DNA from: Acidimicrobiia bacterium
GTDB lineage: Bacteria > Actinomycetota > Acidimicrobiia > Acidimicrobiales > Poriferisodalaceae
DNA: 52,142 bases
Assembly (NCBI GenBank): GCA_012960315.1
Contig: DUBN01000090.1
Location: 1-52,142 of the forward strand
Direction: 5' to 3'
The position numbers and the translations under genes are program-made. Each line of letters opens with the position of its first letter. The first letter of the stretch is position 1. This document shows positions 33,955 to 44,096 of this stretch, piece by piece. The notes beneath the pieces are model-generated. The model was given only the letters and a program-made list of their open reading frames with translations, was not told the DNA's origin and did no database searches.

Positions 33955-33975
33955 CTATCGGTACCCGAGACGCTT

Positions 33976-35559
33976 GTGGTCGGTAATGATGCATGGGTGA
34001 CCAATGTTTTATTCTTCATTACTGACCAACAACGCGCCGACCACGTCGGATTTACGGGAAACGAAATAGTTCGTACTCCGAACCTTGACGCGATCGCTGA
34101 GCGTGGCATGGTCTTTGATGAGGGATGGGTGGCGAATCCCATCTGTATGCCGAACCGATCCAGCATCATGACTGGTCGGCTTCCGAGCGCTCATGGGTGC
34201 ATCTTCAACGACCGTTCCTTGGACTGGAACGCCAACACTTTCGTTAAACGGTTTCGCTCTGCGGGCTATCGCACCGGTCTGGTAGGCAAATCACATCTTC
34301 AGCACGGACCTAGTCGTAACTCGGTTGCCCCGGTCCGTTCGAGTGGCATGTTGGCGACACCTCACCACCACCAAGGATGGGACCAACTAGAAGATTTCGA
34401 GAATTACCTTGATGGAAACGAACCAGATATCGAAGACTTTTATGGCTTTGACCATGTCGAGTTTGCTCTAGAGCACGGCTCGTCGGTTTTGGGGCATCAC
34501 TTGAACTGGGCTCTTAGTCGAGGAGGCCGAATCGAAGATCTGGTGGTTCCGATGTCGGAGGCGGCACCCGGCCTCGATCGGTCGACACGTTGGTGGCAGA
34601 TTTACCGGGCTCCCTACGACTCGGAATTTCACTCAACGACGTTTGTTGCTGATCGCACGATCGCGTTTATCGAAGAGGCCGTAGGTCAAGAGAAACCATT
34701 TTTGGCTTGGGCGTCCTTCCCGGACCCTCATCACCCGATGGCCCCACCAGGTGTGTGGTTTGATCGACACAACCCCCACAACATGCCAGTACCTGATTCC
34801 ATTGATGACCCGTCCGACTACATGCCCCAACATCTCAAGGAGGCTCACGGGCGACACCCGAAGGATCAACGTTTCTGGGTTCAGCCGTGCGGCGTCGGGG
34901 GCGATCATGCGCTTGTCAGAGAAGCAATATCGGCGACCTACGGAATGATCGAGATGATTGACGAGGCAATCGGACGTGTTGTGTCAACGCTAGATCGACT
35001 GGGGCAGACAAAGGACACCATCATCGTTTTCACATCCGATCACGGTGACATGATGGGCGAGCATGGACTGATGCTGAAGGGTTACATGCCGTTTCGGGGA
35101 ACTCAACAAATTCCTTTGCTGATTTCGGCTCCGAAGTGCCCGCCTGGCCGCACCGACTCCCTGGCTTCGAGCATGGATTTGGGACCGACGCTCATGGAAC
35201 TGTGTGGGATCGACGCGTACGACGGGATACAGGGCGTAAGTCTCACTCCGATCTTGAGTGACCCCGCCGTCAGTGTCCGAGACCATGTTCTGATCGAAGA
35301 AGACTTTCCCGACTTTTTGGCTTCTGTGACGTCAACGCCGTCAAAAACCCGAACGTTGGTCACTAGAGACACTCGGTACACCCGTAACAGCGATGGACAC
35401 GAAATGATGTTCGACAAGATCACTGACCGCGATGAGCGTCGCGAGATTACAAATTCGGATCAGCCTCGCCGCAGCGAAATGTTAGAACGGTTAACAGATG
35501 CGTTAATTGCTAGTGCAGACGCCGCTCGCGGCGCTCCCACTGATCCGAGTTATGACTAA
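33976..35559 (+). CDS. Type I sulfatase (formylglycine-dependent)
   Basis: The protein is 527 residues from the GTG at 33976, or 520 from a GTG at 33997. It opens with VLFFITDQQRADHVG (two Asp metal ligands). The maturation motif CMPNRSSIMTGRLP (C57) matches C-x-P-x-R, so the Cys would become formylglycine. FTSDHGDMMGEHGLMLKGY gives the later Asp, His and Lys. It hydrolyses a sulfate ester, or a related phosphonate. There is no signal peptide, so the substrate must be taken up. It ends by overlapping the convergent hydrolase by four bases. Confidence 0.92.
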   Translation: MVGNDAWVTNVLFFITDQQRADHVGFTGNEIVRTPNLDAIAERGMVFDEGWVANPICMPNRSSIMTGRLPSAHGCIFNDRSLDWNANTFVKRFRSAGYRTGLVGKSHLQHGPSRNSVAPVRSSGMLATPHHHQGWDQLEDFENYLDGNEPDIEDFYGFDHVEFALEHGSSVLGHHLNWALSRGGRIEDLVVPMSEAAPGLDRSTRWWQIYRAPYDSEFHSTTFVADRTIAFIEEAVGQEKPFLAWASFPDPHHPMAPPGVWFDRHNPHNMPVPDSIDDPSDYMPQHLKEAHGRHPKDQRFWVQPCGVGGDHALVREAISATYGMIEMIDEAIGRVVSTLDRLGQTKDTIIVFTSDHGDMMGEHGLMLKGYMPFRGTQQIPLLISAPKCPPGRTDSLASSMDLGPTLMELCGIDAYDGIQGVSLTPILSDPAVSVRDHVLIEEDFPDFLASVTSTPSKTRTLVTRDTRYTRNSDGHEMMFDKITDRDERREITNSDQPRRSEMLERLTDALIASADAARGAPTDPSYD

Positions 35560-36446
35560 GAGATTGAGCTCCCGCTCGGGTGGTGGCGGGTCAAGAACTC
35601 TGCGACCGCTTCGGTAAAAGCATCGTTGTCGTCTCCCGCCACCATGTGCCCCGTGCCAGCGACATCCACAAACTCCGCTTCGGGCACTAGGTCTCGAAAA
35701 CCGCGCACAGCTTCGGGAGTTACCAGATCAGACTGCCCTCCTCGCACCAGGAGCATCGGCACGTTGACGGCTTGCGCTCCTTCGCTCATGATCCGACTTG
35801 TCAGTTCCATATGAGCGGCCATGTCGTTCTCGTTGTCGGAACCAAATCCAGGCTTTGAAGTGACATAAGCAGGGTCCCATCGCCACACCCAACGACCATC
35901 GGGACGTTGTCGCAGAACGCGTGTTAACCCTGAAGCGTCAGCGGGGCGCGGCCGGTGGGGGTTGTACGCCGCGATGACATCCGCAGCTTCATCCAGATCG
36001 GCAAAACCGTCAGGATTACCTGACATAAAAGAGATAATTCGCCTGGCGCCTCCCGGATCGAAGTGAGGAGTGATGTCAACCAAAATGACGGCGCTATACA
36101 GCTGGCGAGTGGCGGTTCTTTGCGCGGCCAAGCTCGCCATTCCACCCATCGACGCCCCAACTATCGCCGGAGGCCGGTCGAACCTTTTAAGAAGGGCGAC
36201 GATGTCACGTCCATTGTCTTCGGAGTCGTAGTGCGCTTCGGTGGACCAGTCACTGTCACCATGTCCTCTTGCATCTACCGTTGTAACGAACCAGCCGCGA
36301 CCAGCGAGCGTGTCGGCAGTGTTTTTCCACGCATGCCGATTTTGTCCAGCTCCATGACACATAACAACAGGGGCCCCCGAAGGGTTACCCCACTCGTCAG
36401 CGGTGAGTTGAAGGCCCTCCGTTGCTGCAATTCTTATGGTACGCAC
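35556..36446 (-). CDS. Alpha/beta hydrolase
   Basis: The 296-residue protein has the classic alpha/beta hydrolase pieces: VMCHGAGQNRHAWKNTAD with the oxyanion turn, VGASMGGMASLAAQ with the nucleophile Ser, LLVRGGQSDLVTPEAVRGF with the acid, and GTGHMVAGDDNDAF with the catalytic His. It should hydrolyse an ester, lactone or C-C bond. It begins with GTG, 40 bases after the SDR gene stop in the same direction, so the two may be an operon. Confidence 0.9.
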   Translation of the reverse strand: MRTIRIAATEGLQLTADEWGNPSGAPVVMCHGAGQNRHAWKNTADTLAGRGWFVTTVDARGHGDSDWSTEAHYDSEDNGRDIVALLKRFDRPPAIVGASMGGMASLAAQRTATRQLYSAVILVDITPHFDPGGARRIISFMSGNPDGFADLDEAADVIAAYNPHRPRPADASGLTRVLRQRPDGRWVWRWDPAYVTSKPGFGSDNENDMAAHMELTSRIMSEGAQAVNVPMLLVRGGQSDLVTPEAVRGFRDLVPEAEFVDVAGTGHMVAGDDNDAFTEAVAEFLTRHHPSGSSIS

Positions 36447-36486
36447 GACGGGCGATCCTAGGTCGGGCGTGGCCTCTCATGTCGTG

Positions 36487-37176
36487 TTACCAGGGATGAG
36501 TCGACCCATCCCAACACAGGAACGAGCCGCTGTCTTTAGGACCAAGTTGTTCCAGCGTCGACAAGATCCCTCCCGCAGATTCTTCAGTACTGATATCTGC
36601 TTGTGGGCCACCCATATCGGTACGAACCCAACCCGGATGAAAAGCCACCACGCTGATGCCCTTGTCGCGTAGTTGTGACGCAAGTTGCACTGTCACCATG
36701 TTCATCACTGCTTTCGAGGTCGAATAGGGCAGATCATCAAATCTCGCACCTACGACCATCGAACCAATTTGGCTCGTGATGTTGGCGACTTGACTTCCTT
36801 CGCCCAAACAATCCAGAAGGCCTCGAGTCATGCTCGCAGCACTCAACCCATTGATTCGTATGAGATCGAGCGTCAGATCGACCGGAGCGTTAAGGACTCC
36901 AGCCGAGCCGCGTTCTAAACCCAGGTTGGTTGCGCTCGTTCCTGCATTGTTGATCAGGACATCCACATGATCGTCGATGGCTGCGGCGAATTGCTCGATC
37001 GATTCCTCGTGACCGACGTCGAGGCTGAGAATCTCGGCGGGCCCTAACGCCTTGAGGTCCTTTGCCTCAGCGGGGTTCCGACAGCCAGAAATTACCTTGT
37101 CGCCTCGATCTAAACACTGGCGAACAAATTCGAGACCTAGACCTCTATTGGCTCCTGTAACGACTGTGGTTGTCAT
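36487..37176 (-). CDS. Short-chain dehydrogenase/reductase
   Basis: The 229-residue protein has TGANRGLGLEFVRQC (NAD(P) glycine motif), NNAGTSATNL and the YSTSK catalytic pair in the third part, with the end AFHPGWVRTDMGG. It is the C-factor-like or sniffer-like small SDR type with a G-x-x-x-G-L-G motif. It oxidises a hydroxyl or reduces a carbonyl with NAD(P)H. It is divergent from the M20 hydrolase gene with a 55-bp gap and lies upstream of the alpha/beta hydrolase. Confidence 0.9.
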   Translation of the reverse strand: MTTTVVTGANRGLGLEFVRQCLDRGDKVISGCRNPAEAKDLKALGPAEILSLDVGHEESIEQFAAAIDDHVDVLINNAGTSATNLGLERGSAGVLNAPVDLTLDLIRINGLSAASMTRGLLDCLGEGSQVANITSQIGSMVVGARFDDLPYSTSKAVMNMVTVQLASQLRDKGISVVAFHPGWVRTDMGGPQADISTEESAGGILSTLEQLGPKDSGSFLCWDGSTHPW

Positions 37177-37231
37177 GTTTGCTCCGATGTTGAAGTCAAT
37201 GCCACGGTAGATCGCCGTCTAGCCTCAATGC

Positions 37232-38425
37232 ATGACCCTTGACCCTAAAGAGATAGTTCGCTCTGACAACACCGCAGCTGCTGACGTCGTCGTTGATTTG
37301 TCTCATGCGGTGTGGGACACCCCAGAGATCGCCTTCGAAGAGTACAAAACAGCTGAGATGACATCGCGAGTGTTAGCCGATGCAGGCTTCGAAGTTAAAA
37401 CTGAGATTGCAGACCTTCCGACTGCATGGAGCGCCACCTACGGAAATGGCGAATTGACGGTCACGATTTGCGCAGAACTCGACGCTCTCCCCGATATCGG
37501 CCATGCGTGTGGCCACAACGTAATCGCAGCGGCTGGAGTTGGAGTTGGCTTGGCACTCCAGAACGTGGCCGATGACCTTGGCATCACCATTCGTGTACTG
37601 GGAACGCCTGCGGAAGAACAAGGCGGTGGAAAGATTCTGATGCTTGAAAGAGGCGCTTTCGACGGCACCCATATGGCGATGATGGTTCACCCTTCACCGA
37701 ATGAAGGGGATCGATTTCCCACGCTCGCTATCTCTCAATGCGACTTCCACTTTCATGGCCGAACAGCCCACGCTTCGGTGACGCCGCACCTGGGTGTTAA
37801 CGCTGCGGACGCGATCACGGTCGCGCAGGTCGGCTTGGGGCTATTACGACAACACCTTGATCCAGAAGATCAAGTGCACGGAATTGTCACCAAAGGAGGA
37901 GAAGCAGCGAACATTGTTCCAGGCAACGCAACAGCGCGCTATTTCTACCGAGCCCCAGACCTTGAGGCGCTATCTCGGCTAGAGCCTCGAATAAGGGCAT
38001 GCTTCGAAGCAGGGGCAATGGCGACCGGCGCTACTTTAGAAGTCGAACCTTTAGGGCCTCCTTACTCAGAGTTCGCCCATGACCTAGACCTAGTTGCCAA
38101 ATACCGGAACAACGCCGAAGCCTTGGGGAGAACCTTTGACTCAACGCCTCGGCGAGGTGCGGGATCCACGGACATGGCCAACGTTTCGCTTCTCATGCCG
38201 ACTATTCATCCGATGCTTGGTCTGGATTCCGGGTCCGCTGTAAATCATCAACCCGAATTCGCGGCTTACTGTCGAACACCAGTGGCGGATAAGGCGGCCG
38301 TGGAAGGCGCATTGGCGATGGCTCTTACTGCTGTTGACGCTGCAACAGATGAGAGTACAAGGGCACGCCTATTGAGCCACGAGACCTCGTACAGCGGAGC
38401 GGAAGCGTACCCTTGGAGCTTCTAG
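37232..38425 (+). CDS. M20 family amidohydrolase (aminobenzoyl-glutamate/peptide hydrolase type)
   Basis: The 397-residue protein has the M20 metal pattern: ICAELDALPDIGHACGHN (Asp, His), GTPAEEQGGGKIL (Glu as general base) and later VNHQPEFA with the last His. A second small domain with SRLEPRIRACFEAG is the dimerisation part. Homologs release acids from N-acyl amino acids, amidohippurate or p-aminobenzoyl-glutamate. It is transcribed alone; the divergent SDR starts 55 bp away. The exchanger gene converges on it. Confidence 0.9.
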   Translation: MTLDPKEIVRSDNTAAADVVVDLSHAVWDTPEIAFEEYKTAEMTSRVLADAGFEVKTEIADLPTAWSATYGNGELTVTICAELDALPDIGHACGHNVIAAAGVGVGLALQNVADDLGITIRVLGTPAEEQGGGKILMLERGAFDGTHMAMMVHPSPNEGDRFPTLAISQCDFHFHGRTAHASVTPHLGVNAADAITVAQVGLGLLRQHLDPEDQVHGIVTKGGEAANIVPGNATARYFYRAPDLEALSRLEPRIRACFEAGAMATGATLEVEPLGPPYSEFAHDLDLVAKYRNNAEALGRTFDSTPRRGAGSTDMANVSLLMPTIHPMLGLDSGSAVNHQPEFAAYCRTPVADKAAVEGALAMALTAVDAATDESTRARLLSHETSYSGAEAYPWSF

Positions 38426-38433
38426 CTACCTTG

Positions 38434-39378
38434 TCAAATCACTGCAAGAACCACATTGGCGAGGGCGTAAAGAGTTAGCAGCAGCAGTGCATCAAAGCGA
38501 CTAATGCACGATTTTCGAACCCCGAGACAATAGGCCAACACAACGACGACCAACATTGATCCGATCCCAAATCCAGTAAGGGACGGGTCATTGATCTGTT
38601 CGGCTCCAACCAGTCCCATAGCACCAGCGACAGCGAGGGAGTTGAAGACATTAGAGCCGAAGAGGTTGCCAATTATTAAGCCGGTTTCCTTTTTGCGTGC
38701 CGCCACTATAACGGTGATTAGTTCAGGAAGAGAGGTTCCCACAGCCACCAGTGAGAATCCGATGAAACCACCGCTCAACCCCCATTTTTGGGCCAAAGTT
38801 GTCGCACCTGATACGGCGAACTGTGCTCCGGCTAAGACCCCAACTAGGCCCGTGCTTGCTATAAGCAAACCTCTGCGGACGCTGAGTTCTACTTCAACGG
38901 TGTCAGAAGGAGACCGAACGAGTTCAACGGTGTCAGAAGGAGACCGAACGAGATAGACAATCGTGGCAATTAGCAGTGCGCTCAAGATGACGCCGTCGGT
39001 GCGACTCAACCGTCCATCCATAACAAACAACGCGAACACTGCCACTGAAGCGATCGATAGCGGGGCCTGGCGACGAACGACCGAAGGAGGCAGCTTCACT
39101 GTGGTTATAAGGGCAGCGCAGCCCAAAATCAGACTCAAATTGGCGACGTTGGAGCCCACGATGTTCCCGACCCCAAGGGCAGGGTTCCCCCTCCATGCAG
39201 CGATCGTCGACACCACCAGCTCAGGGGCGGAGGTACCGAAACCCAAAACCACGGCCCCGACCACTACCGGGCTCAGGTTGAGAGATCGGGCCAAAGAAGC
39301 GGAACCGTCAACGAGCCAAGTTCCGGACTTAAATAAAATGGCTAAGCCGATGATTAGGAAAACTGCTGCGATGAACAC
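38434..39378 (-). CDS. Sodium/calcium exchanger family membrane protein (YrbG-like)
   Basis: The 314-residue protein has about ten hydrophobic spans with the two inverted alpha repeats GVGNIVGSNVANLSLILG and LIIGNLFGSNVFNSLAV, and GTSAPELVVSTI / GTSLPELITVIVAA, which hold the ion-binding Glu residues. It is the cation/Ca exchanger (CaCA) type. The loop between the halves holds two exact copies of a ten-residue sequence, SPSDTVE-containing, encoded by a 30-bp duplication. It begins seven bases after the IlvD/Edd-type dehydratase stop and may supply or remove metal ions. Confidence 0.92.
   Translation of the reverse strand: MFIAAVFLIIGLAILFKSGTWLVDGSASLARSLNLSPVVVGAVVLGFGTSAPELVVSTIAAWRGNPALGVGNIVGSNVANLSLILGCAALITTVKLPPSVVRRQAPLSIASVAVFALFVMDGRLSRTDGVILSALLIATIVYLVRSPSDTVELVRSPSDTVEVELSVRRGLLIASTGLVGVLAGAQFAVSGATTLAQKWGLSGGFIGFSLVAVGTSLPELITVIVAARKKETGLIIGNLFGSNVFNSLAVAGAMGLVGAEQINDPSLTGFGIGSMLVVVVLAYCLGVRKSCISRFDALLLLTLYALANVVLAVI
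38893..38952. repeat. Exact 30-bp tandem duplication inside the exchanger gene
   Basis: The sequence starting TTCAACGGTGTCAGAAGGAG is present at 38893-38922 and again at 38923-38952 without any difference. It keeps the reading frame and adds ten residues (LVRSPSDTVE) to the loop between the two halves of the exchanger. Exact identity suggests a very recent slippage event or an assembly artefact; the loop probably tolerates it. Confidence 0.95.
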
Positions 39379-39385
39379 GCGACCT

Positions 39386-41236
39386 CTAGTGGTTGTTTCG
39401 TGGCGGACCGAATCTGCGAGCGGTGTCCTGGTATTTCACAGCTGGTTTAAGCACCATTCCTTCGTCGAACTGCGCGACCATGCTTCGTTGTATCTCCTGC
39501 CATGGAGTATGGCTTTCAGGAAACGCAAAGCCCCCTGTTTCTTCGAGATCTTGTCGCCTTGAGTGCAGCTCCTCATCAGAAATCAGCATGTCGGCCGTAC
39601 CAAGCCTCAAATCAATCCTGATTCGATCCCCAGTGCGAAGAATCGCCAAGCCGCCTCCGGCTGCTGCTTCGGGAGCTGCATTGAGAATCGATGGCGATCC
39701 CGAAGTGCCTGACTGTCGCCCATCGCCGATGCAGGGTAGAGAGTGAACTCCACGGATTAACAACGCCGAAGGAGGTTGCATGTTTACGACTTCGGCGCCA
39801 CCGGGGTATCCGATAGGACCTGTTCCGCGCACAATGAGCATTGAATATTCATCAATTTCAAGTGATGGGTCATCAATCCGATTGTGGTAGTCCTCTGGCC
39901 CTTCAAAAACGACCGCCCTGCCCTCGAAGGCATCAGGGTCATCAGGGTTAGATAAATAGCGGCCTCGGAATTCCTCGCCGATAACACTCGTCTTCATGAT
40001 TGCACTATCGAACAAATTTCCGGACAGGTGAACAAATCCTGCGTCTGCAACGAGCGGAGCCTCGACGGGCCATATCACCTTGGAATCGAGAACTTCGGCG
40101 GTCGCGCAATTGGCCCCAATAGTGGAGCCGTTGACCGTCATCGCATCTGAGTGAGGCAACAAACCAGAATCCATTAGTCGTTTGACGACCGCTGGGACTC
40201 CGCCAGCATGAAAGTAGTCCTCACCCAGATATTCGCCTGCTGGTTGCATGTTGACGAGAAGAGGAATGTGTAACCCGAGTTCTTGCCAGTCGTTGTTGTT
40301 CAGCGGAACATCGAGATGTCGCGCAATCGCGTTGAGATGAATCGGGGCGTTAGTCGATCCACCAATAGCTGAATTGACCACAATCGCGTTCTCGAATGCT
40401 TCTCGGGTCATGATGTTGGAGGGCCGCACATCGTCATGGACCATTTCAACAATACGGAGACCAGTTTTGTATGCGACCTGGGCCCGTTCGCGATACGGAG
40501 CGGGTATCGCGGCTGAGCCAGGTAACTGCATACCAAGAACCTCAGCGAGAGAGTTCATGGTCGTTGCGGTTCCCATTGTCGAGCAGTAGCCCGTTGACGT
40601 AGCAGAGGAGGCAACCAGGTCGGCGAATTCTCCGTCGTCGATTTGACCGGCCGCATGCAACTCGCGCGCTTTCCACACGATCGTTCCTGATCCGGTCCGT
40701 TCTCCTTGATGCCAACCATTGAGCATTGGGCCGACTGATAGGGCGATCGCCGGAATGTTCACTGTTGCTGCGGCCATAAGGCAGGCAGGAGTCGTTTTGT
40801 CGCAGCCGATAGTGAGCACAACTCCGTCAATCGGGTATCCCTGAAGGATCTCAACCAATCCGAGATAAGCCAAATTGCGGTCAAGTGCCGCTGTCGGTCG
40901 TTTCCCTGTTTCTTGAATTGGATGGACAGGGAATTCAAAGCAAATTCCGCCGGCCTCTCTGATGCCCTCTCGGACACGTTTCGCGAGTTCCAGGTGATGT
41001 CGATTGCAGGGAGAGAGGTCTGAACCCGTCTGGGCGATGCCAATGATTGGTTTACCCGACTGCAGTTCGTCTCGCGTCAAACCGAAATTGACGTAACGTT
41101 CCAAATAGAGCGCAGTCATTAACGGATCACCGGGAATGTCAAACCAAGCTGCTGATCGTAATTTCAATTCGTCGTTGTTCTGCACGACACCCTCCACTGC
41201 GTTGGCTTGAATTGGTTCTAGCAGTCGCGAGGTCAC
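39386..41236 (-). CDS. IlvD/Edd-family dehydratase, sugar-acid type
   Basis: The 616-residue protein has three Cys in the positions used for a [2Fe-2S] cluster: SPCNRHH (C77), [10 protein letters not shown] (C145, followed by the carbamylated Lys) and [11 protein letters not shown] (C218). It is longer than biosynthetic dihydroxy-acid dehydratase and has the sugar-acid dehydratase features of arabonate/xylonate dehydratases ([16 protein letters not shown]). It would dehydrate a polyhydroxy acid to a 2-oxo-3-deoxy acid. A branched-chain role is less likely because no other ilv gene is near. The exchanger gene follows after seven bases. Confidence 0.9.
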   Translation of the reverse strand: MTSRLLEPIQANAVEGVVQNNDELKLRSAAWFDIPGDPLMTALYLERYVNFGLTRDELQSGKPIIGIAQTGSDLSPCNRHHLELAKRVREGIREAGGICFEFPVHPIQETGKRPTAALDRNLAYLGLVEILQGYPIDGVVLTIGCDKTTPACLMAAATVNIPAIALSVGPMLNGWHQGERTGSGTIVWKARELHAAGQIDDGEFADLVASSATSTGYCSTMGTATTMNSLAEVLGMQLPGSAAIPAPYRERAQVAYKTGLRIVEMVHDDVRPSNIMTREAFENAIVVNSAIGGSTNAPIHLNAIARHLDVPLNNNDWQELGLHIPLLVNMQPAGEYLGEDYFHAGGVPAVVKRLMDSGLLPHSDAMTVNGSTIGANCATAEVLDSKVIWPVEAPLVADAGFVHLSGNLFDSAIMKTSVIGEEFRGRYLSNPDDPDAFEGRAVVFEGPEDYHNRIDDPSLEIDEYSMLIVRGTGPIGYPGGAEVVNMQPPSALLIRGVHSLPCIGDGRQSGTSGSPSILNAAPEAAAGGGLAILRTGDRIRIDLRLGTADMLISDEELHSRRQDLEETGGFAFPESHTPWQEIQRSMVAQFDEGMVLKPAVKYQDTARRFGPPRNNH

Positions 41237-41478
41237 TCCTTGACGTCGAATCGCAAAAGCGCTGCCTAGATAGAGCAGAATCAGCCACTAAGTTGCCTGA
41301 ATTTGAACGATTGACCGACCCCTCACATGGTTTCGAGTATTAAACATTGCCTTATGGACTATGAATTTAGGAGAGGCGAACCCTACAGAACAGGCCTTGA
41401 CCCCTATGTGTCTCCTCGGTCTTTGGGCCTCCAGGAGCGAAGGTAAATTGACAGCGACGACGGTTTAGGAGCTCGATT

Positions 41479-43158
41479 ATGGGTGACGCAAGTGTGAAGA
41501 TTTTTACTGCCAAGAAGATCATCACCATGAACCCTGCGTTGCCTTTCGCTCAGGCAATCGCCGTACGAGGTGACCGAATTCTTGGTGTGGGAACAGTCGA
41601 AGATCTCGCGCAATGGGGTGATCATGAACTTAGTGAACAGTTCAAAGATCACATTTTGATGCCAGGTTTTGTTGAAGCTCACACTCATGTCATGGCCGGC
41701 GCTGTTTGGGAATTCCCCTACGTCGGGTTTTATGACCGCGCCGACCCGGCAGGTCGCACCTGGTTGGGTTGCCAAACTATTGCGTCGGTAGTTGACCGAC
41801 TCGCGGAGTGTGAACGAGACCTCAACGACCCAGACCAGACTTTGGTCGCTTGGGGGCTTGACCCCATCTTCCTCAAAGGCGAGCGGCTCGTCGCAAAACA
41901 TTTAGATCAAATTTCAACCACGCGACCAATCTTCGTGTTCCACGCGAGCGGGCATCTAGCGACCGTCAACTCAGAGATGATGCGCCGATCCGGCATCGAT
42001 CGCCACACCCCAACGCCGGGTGTAGCTAAAGACGCTGACGGGGAACCGAACGGAGAACTCCAGGAACCTGCGGCTATGTCACTCGCTCAAGACGGATTCG
42101 CCGCGATTGGGGTTGCAATGATGTCACCCAACGCGAAATGGAACTATGCGCGTGAAGCACGTAACTGTGGGGTCACAACCATTGCCGATCTCGGTACCAC
42201 CCGCTTGGCGATGGACGGCCAGCTCGAGGCTTGGCGTCAAGCGACAGATGACCCCAGTTACCCCGCACGAGTAGTGGTGGCTGTTGGACACTCTGACTTC
42301 GGTTCAGAAAACAAAGACTCAAATCCAATGGTGTCACTCGCGGTGCGGCTGCGTGACGAGGAAGAAACGGCCAAGCTCCGGTTTGGAATAGTGAAACTGG
42401 TCCTTGACGGATCCATCCAAGGTTTCACGGCGCGAATTTCATGGCCTCACTACGTCAATCCGCCCCCGGGCCACCCAGGAAATGGATTGTGGCTGATCCC
42501 GCCCGAACAACTGGCCGACATTGTGAGTTCATACCACGAAGCTGGTCTTACGGTTCATTGCCACTGCAACGGTGATGAGGCGGCACAAGTTTTCATCGAC
42601 GCCGTTGAAACAGCACTGCAACGGCACCCTCGGTGGGACCACCGGCATACGGTTCAACACTGCCAACTGACTACGACAGCCCAATACAAAAAAATGGCCG
42701 CGCTCGGAATGAATGCAAATATTTTCAGCAACCACATTTTCCACTGGGGTGACCAACACGCCTCCATCACCGTTGGAGAGGAGCGCGCGGCGCGGATGGA
42801 CGCATGCGCGACTGCCCAGCGAGAAGGAGTAAAATTTTCTGTCCATAGTGACGCGCCCATCACCCCGATGGGTCACCTGCACACGGCGTGGTGCGCTGTC
42901 AACCGCCTCACCGCTTCTGGCAGAGTCCTAGGCCCCGAGGAGCGAATAAGTGTCGCCAAAGCGCTTGAGGCCTGCACTCTTGGTGCTGCGCATCAACTTA
43001 GGTTGGATCATGACATTGGGTCTCTAGAAGCAGGCAAACTCGCGGATTTTGCTGTACTGGAGAAAGACCCTTTTGAAGTGAGCCCTGAAGAACTCAAAGA
43101 CATTCCCGTGTGGGGCACCGTCGTGGGGGGCACCCCGCACGTTGCTGGCTCGACGTAA
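41479..43158 (+). CDS. YtcJ-type amidohydrolase
   Basis: The 559-residue protein opens with VKIFTAKKIITMNPALPFAQ and carries the amidohydrolase site MPGFVEAHTHVMAG, the long YtcJ-type central part, TVHCHCNGDEAAQVFIDA with a His pair and the late Asp in FSVHSDAPITPMG, and the closing AGKLADFAVLEKDPF strand. Substrates are unknown for most family members (amides or cyclic imides). TTAGGAG lies eight bases before the ATG. The GTPase gene of the COG0523 family begins nine bases after its stop, consistent with metal loading. Confidence 0.88.
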   Translation: MGDASVKIFTAKKIITMNPALPFAQAIAVRGDRILGVGTVEDLAQWGDHELSEQFKDHILMPGFVEAHTHVMAGAVWEFPYVGFYDRADPAGRTWLGCQTIASVVDRLAECERDLNDPDQTLVAWGLDPIFLKGERLVAKHLDQISTTRPIFVFHASGHLATVNSEMMRRSGIDRHTPTPGVAKDADGEPNGELQEPAAMSLAQDGFAAIGVAMMSPNAKWNYAREARNCGVTTIADLGTTRLAMDGQLEAWRQATDDPSYPARVVVAVGHSDFGSENKDSNPMVSLAVRLRDEEETAKLRFGIVKLVLDGSIQGFTARISWPHYVNPPPGHPGNGLWLIPPEQLADIVSSYHEAGLTVHCHCNGDEAAQVFIDAVETALQRHPRWDHRHTVQHCQLTTTAQYKKMAALGMNANIFSNHIFHWGDQHASITVGEERAARMDACATAQREGVKFSVHSDAPITPMGHLHTAWCAVNRLTASGRVLGPEERISVAKALEACTLGAAHQLRLDHDIGSLEAGKLADFAVLEKDPFEVSPEELKDIPVWGTVVGGTPHVAGST

Positions 43159-43166
43159 GGCAAACA

Positions 43167-44072
43167 ATGCAGCCCTCTGAAGGCTTAATGGAGGTATCTG
43201 TCATTGGCGGGTACCTCGGGGCCGGAAAAACAACACTCGTTAACCACATTTTACGTCAAGCGTCGGAACGCGTCGCCGTAATGGTGAACGACTTCGGAGA
43301 AATCAACATCGACCAATCCTTAATTGATTCGAGAAGTGACAACACCATCAGCTTGACCAATGGATGCATCTGTTGCTCTCTCGTGGATGGTTTCGTCTCG
43401 GCACTAGAATCTGTAACGTCTTTTCGTCCGAAACCCACTCGCTTGGTGATTGAAGCAAGCGGCGTAGCTGACCCAGGAGCCGTAGCCGCGTACGGGCACG
43501 GTCCGGGCTTAGCGCTCGACGCTGTTGTCGTTGTGACCGATGCATTTAGGTTGTGCGAACAGATCGCAGATCCGCTCATTGGGCAAACGGTGGTCAGCCA
43601 GATAGGTGCAGCAGACGTAATCGTGCTCAACAAAATTGACCTGGCCGACAATTTGACAGCCGCGAAAACCGAGTTGGCTAAGTTGAACCCCGATGCCCTC
43701 TTGGCTTATGCGAGCCATGCGGAGGTGAACCTTGACCTCTTCTTCGGTCGAGAAGTAGTGAGGACAAGCGATCCTACGAGTCATGTAGGAAAGTTCGAGT
43801 CGCGCACCCATGAATCAAGTCAACCAATACCGAGAGCCGCACTCGAAGCTCTGGTTGAGAACTTGCCACCAGAGATCCAGCGCGTAAAAGGTATCGTCCG
43901 GCTTGCCGAAGCCCCTCACGTTGCCATGGTGTTTCAACTGGTTGGACGAAACTGGGAACTGCGCGCGCTAGCCGACCGGAACAACTCTCCTGATGGCAAC
44001 CGGCTCGTAGTGATAGGGCCGAAAGGATCCGTACCAATGGAGTGGGATAATGCTCTCAACTCAGGGAAGTAG
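43167..44072 (+). CDS. COG0523 (CobW-like) metal-handling GTPase
   Basis: The 301-residue protein from the ATG at 43167 (a start at 43188 is also possible; 43110 would lie inside the previous gene) has the Walker A motif GGYLGAGKTT, the zinc-binding NGCICCSLVDG, and NKIDLAD for guanine recognition. Family members insert Zn or Co into target enzymes. The C-terminal domain is short and may lack the His-rich loop. The adjacent amidohydrolase, a metal enzyme, is a natural client. AAGG sits seven bases before the start. Confidence 0.9.
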   Translation: MQPSEGLMEVSVIGGYLGAGKTTLVNHILRQASERVAVMVNDFGEINIDQSLIDSRSDNTISLTNGCICCSLVDGFVSALESVTSFRPKPTRLVIEASGVADPGAVAAYGHGPGLALDAVVVVTDAFRLCEQIADPLIGQTVVSQIGAADVIVLNKIDLADNLTAAKTELAKLNPDALLAYASHAEVNLDLFFGREVVRTSDPTSHVGKFESRTHESSQPIPRAALEALVENLPPEIQRVKGIVRLAEAPHVAMVFQLVGRNWELRALADRNNSPDGNRLVVIGPKGSVPMEWDNALNSGK

Positions 44073-44096
44073 ATGGGTGCGCTACGCCCGCCAGCA

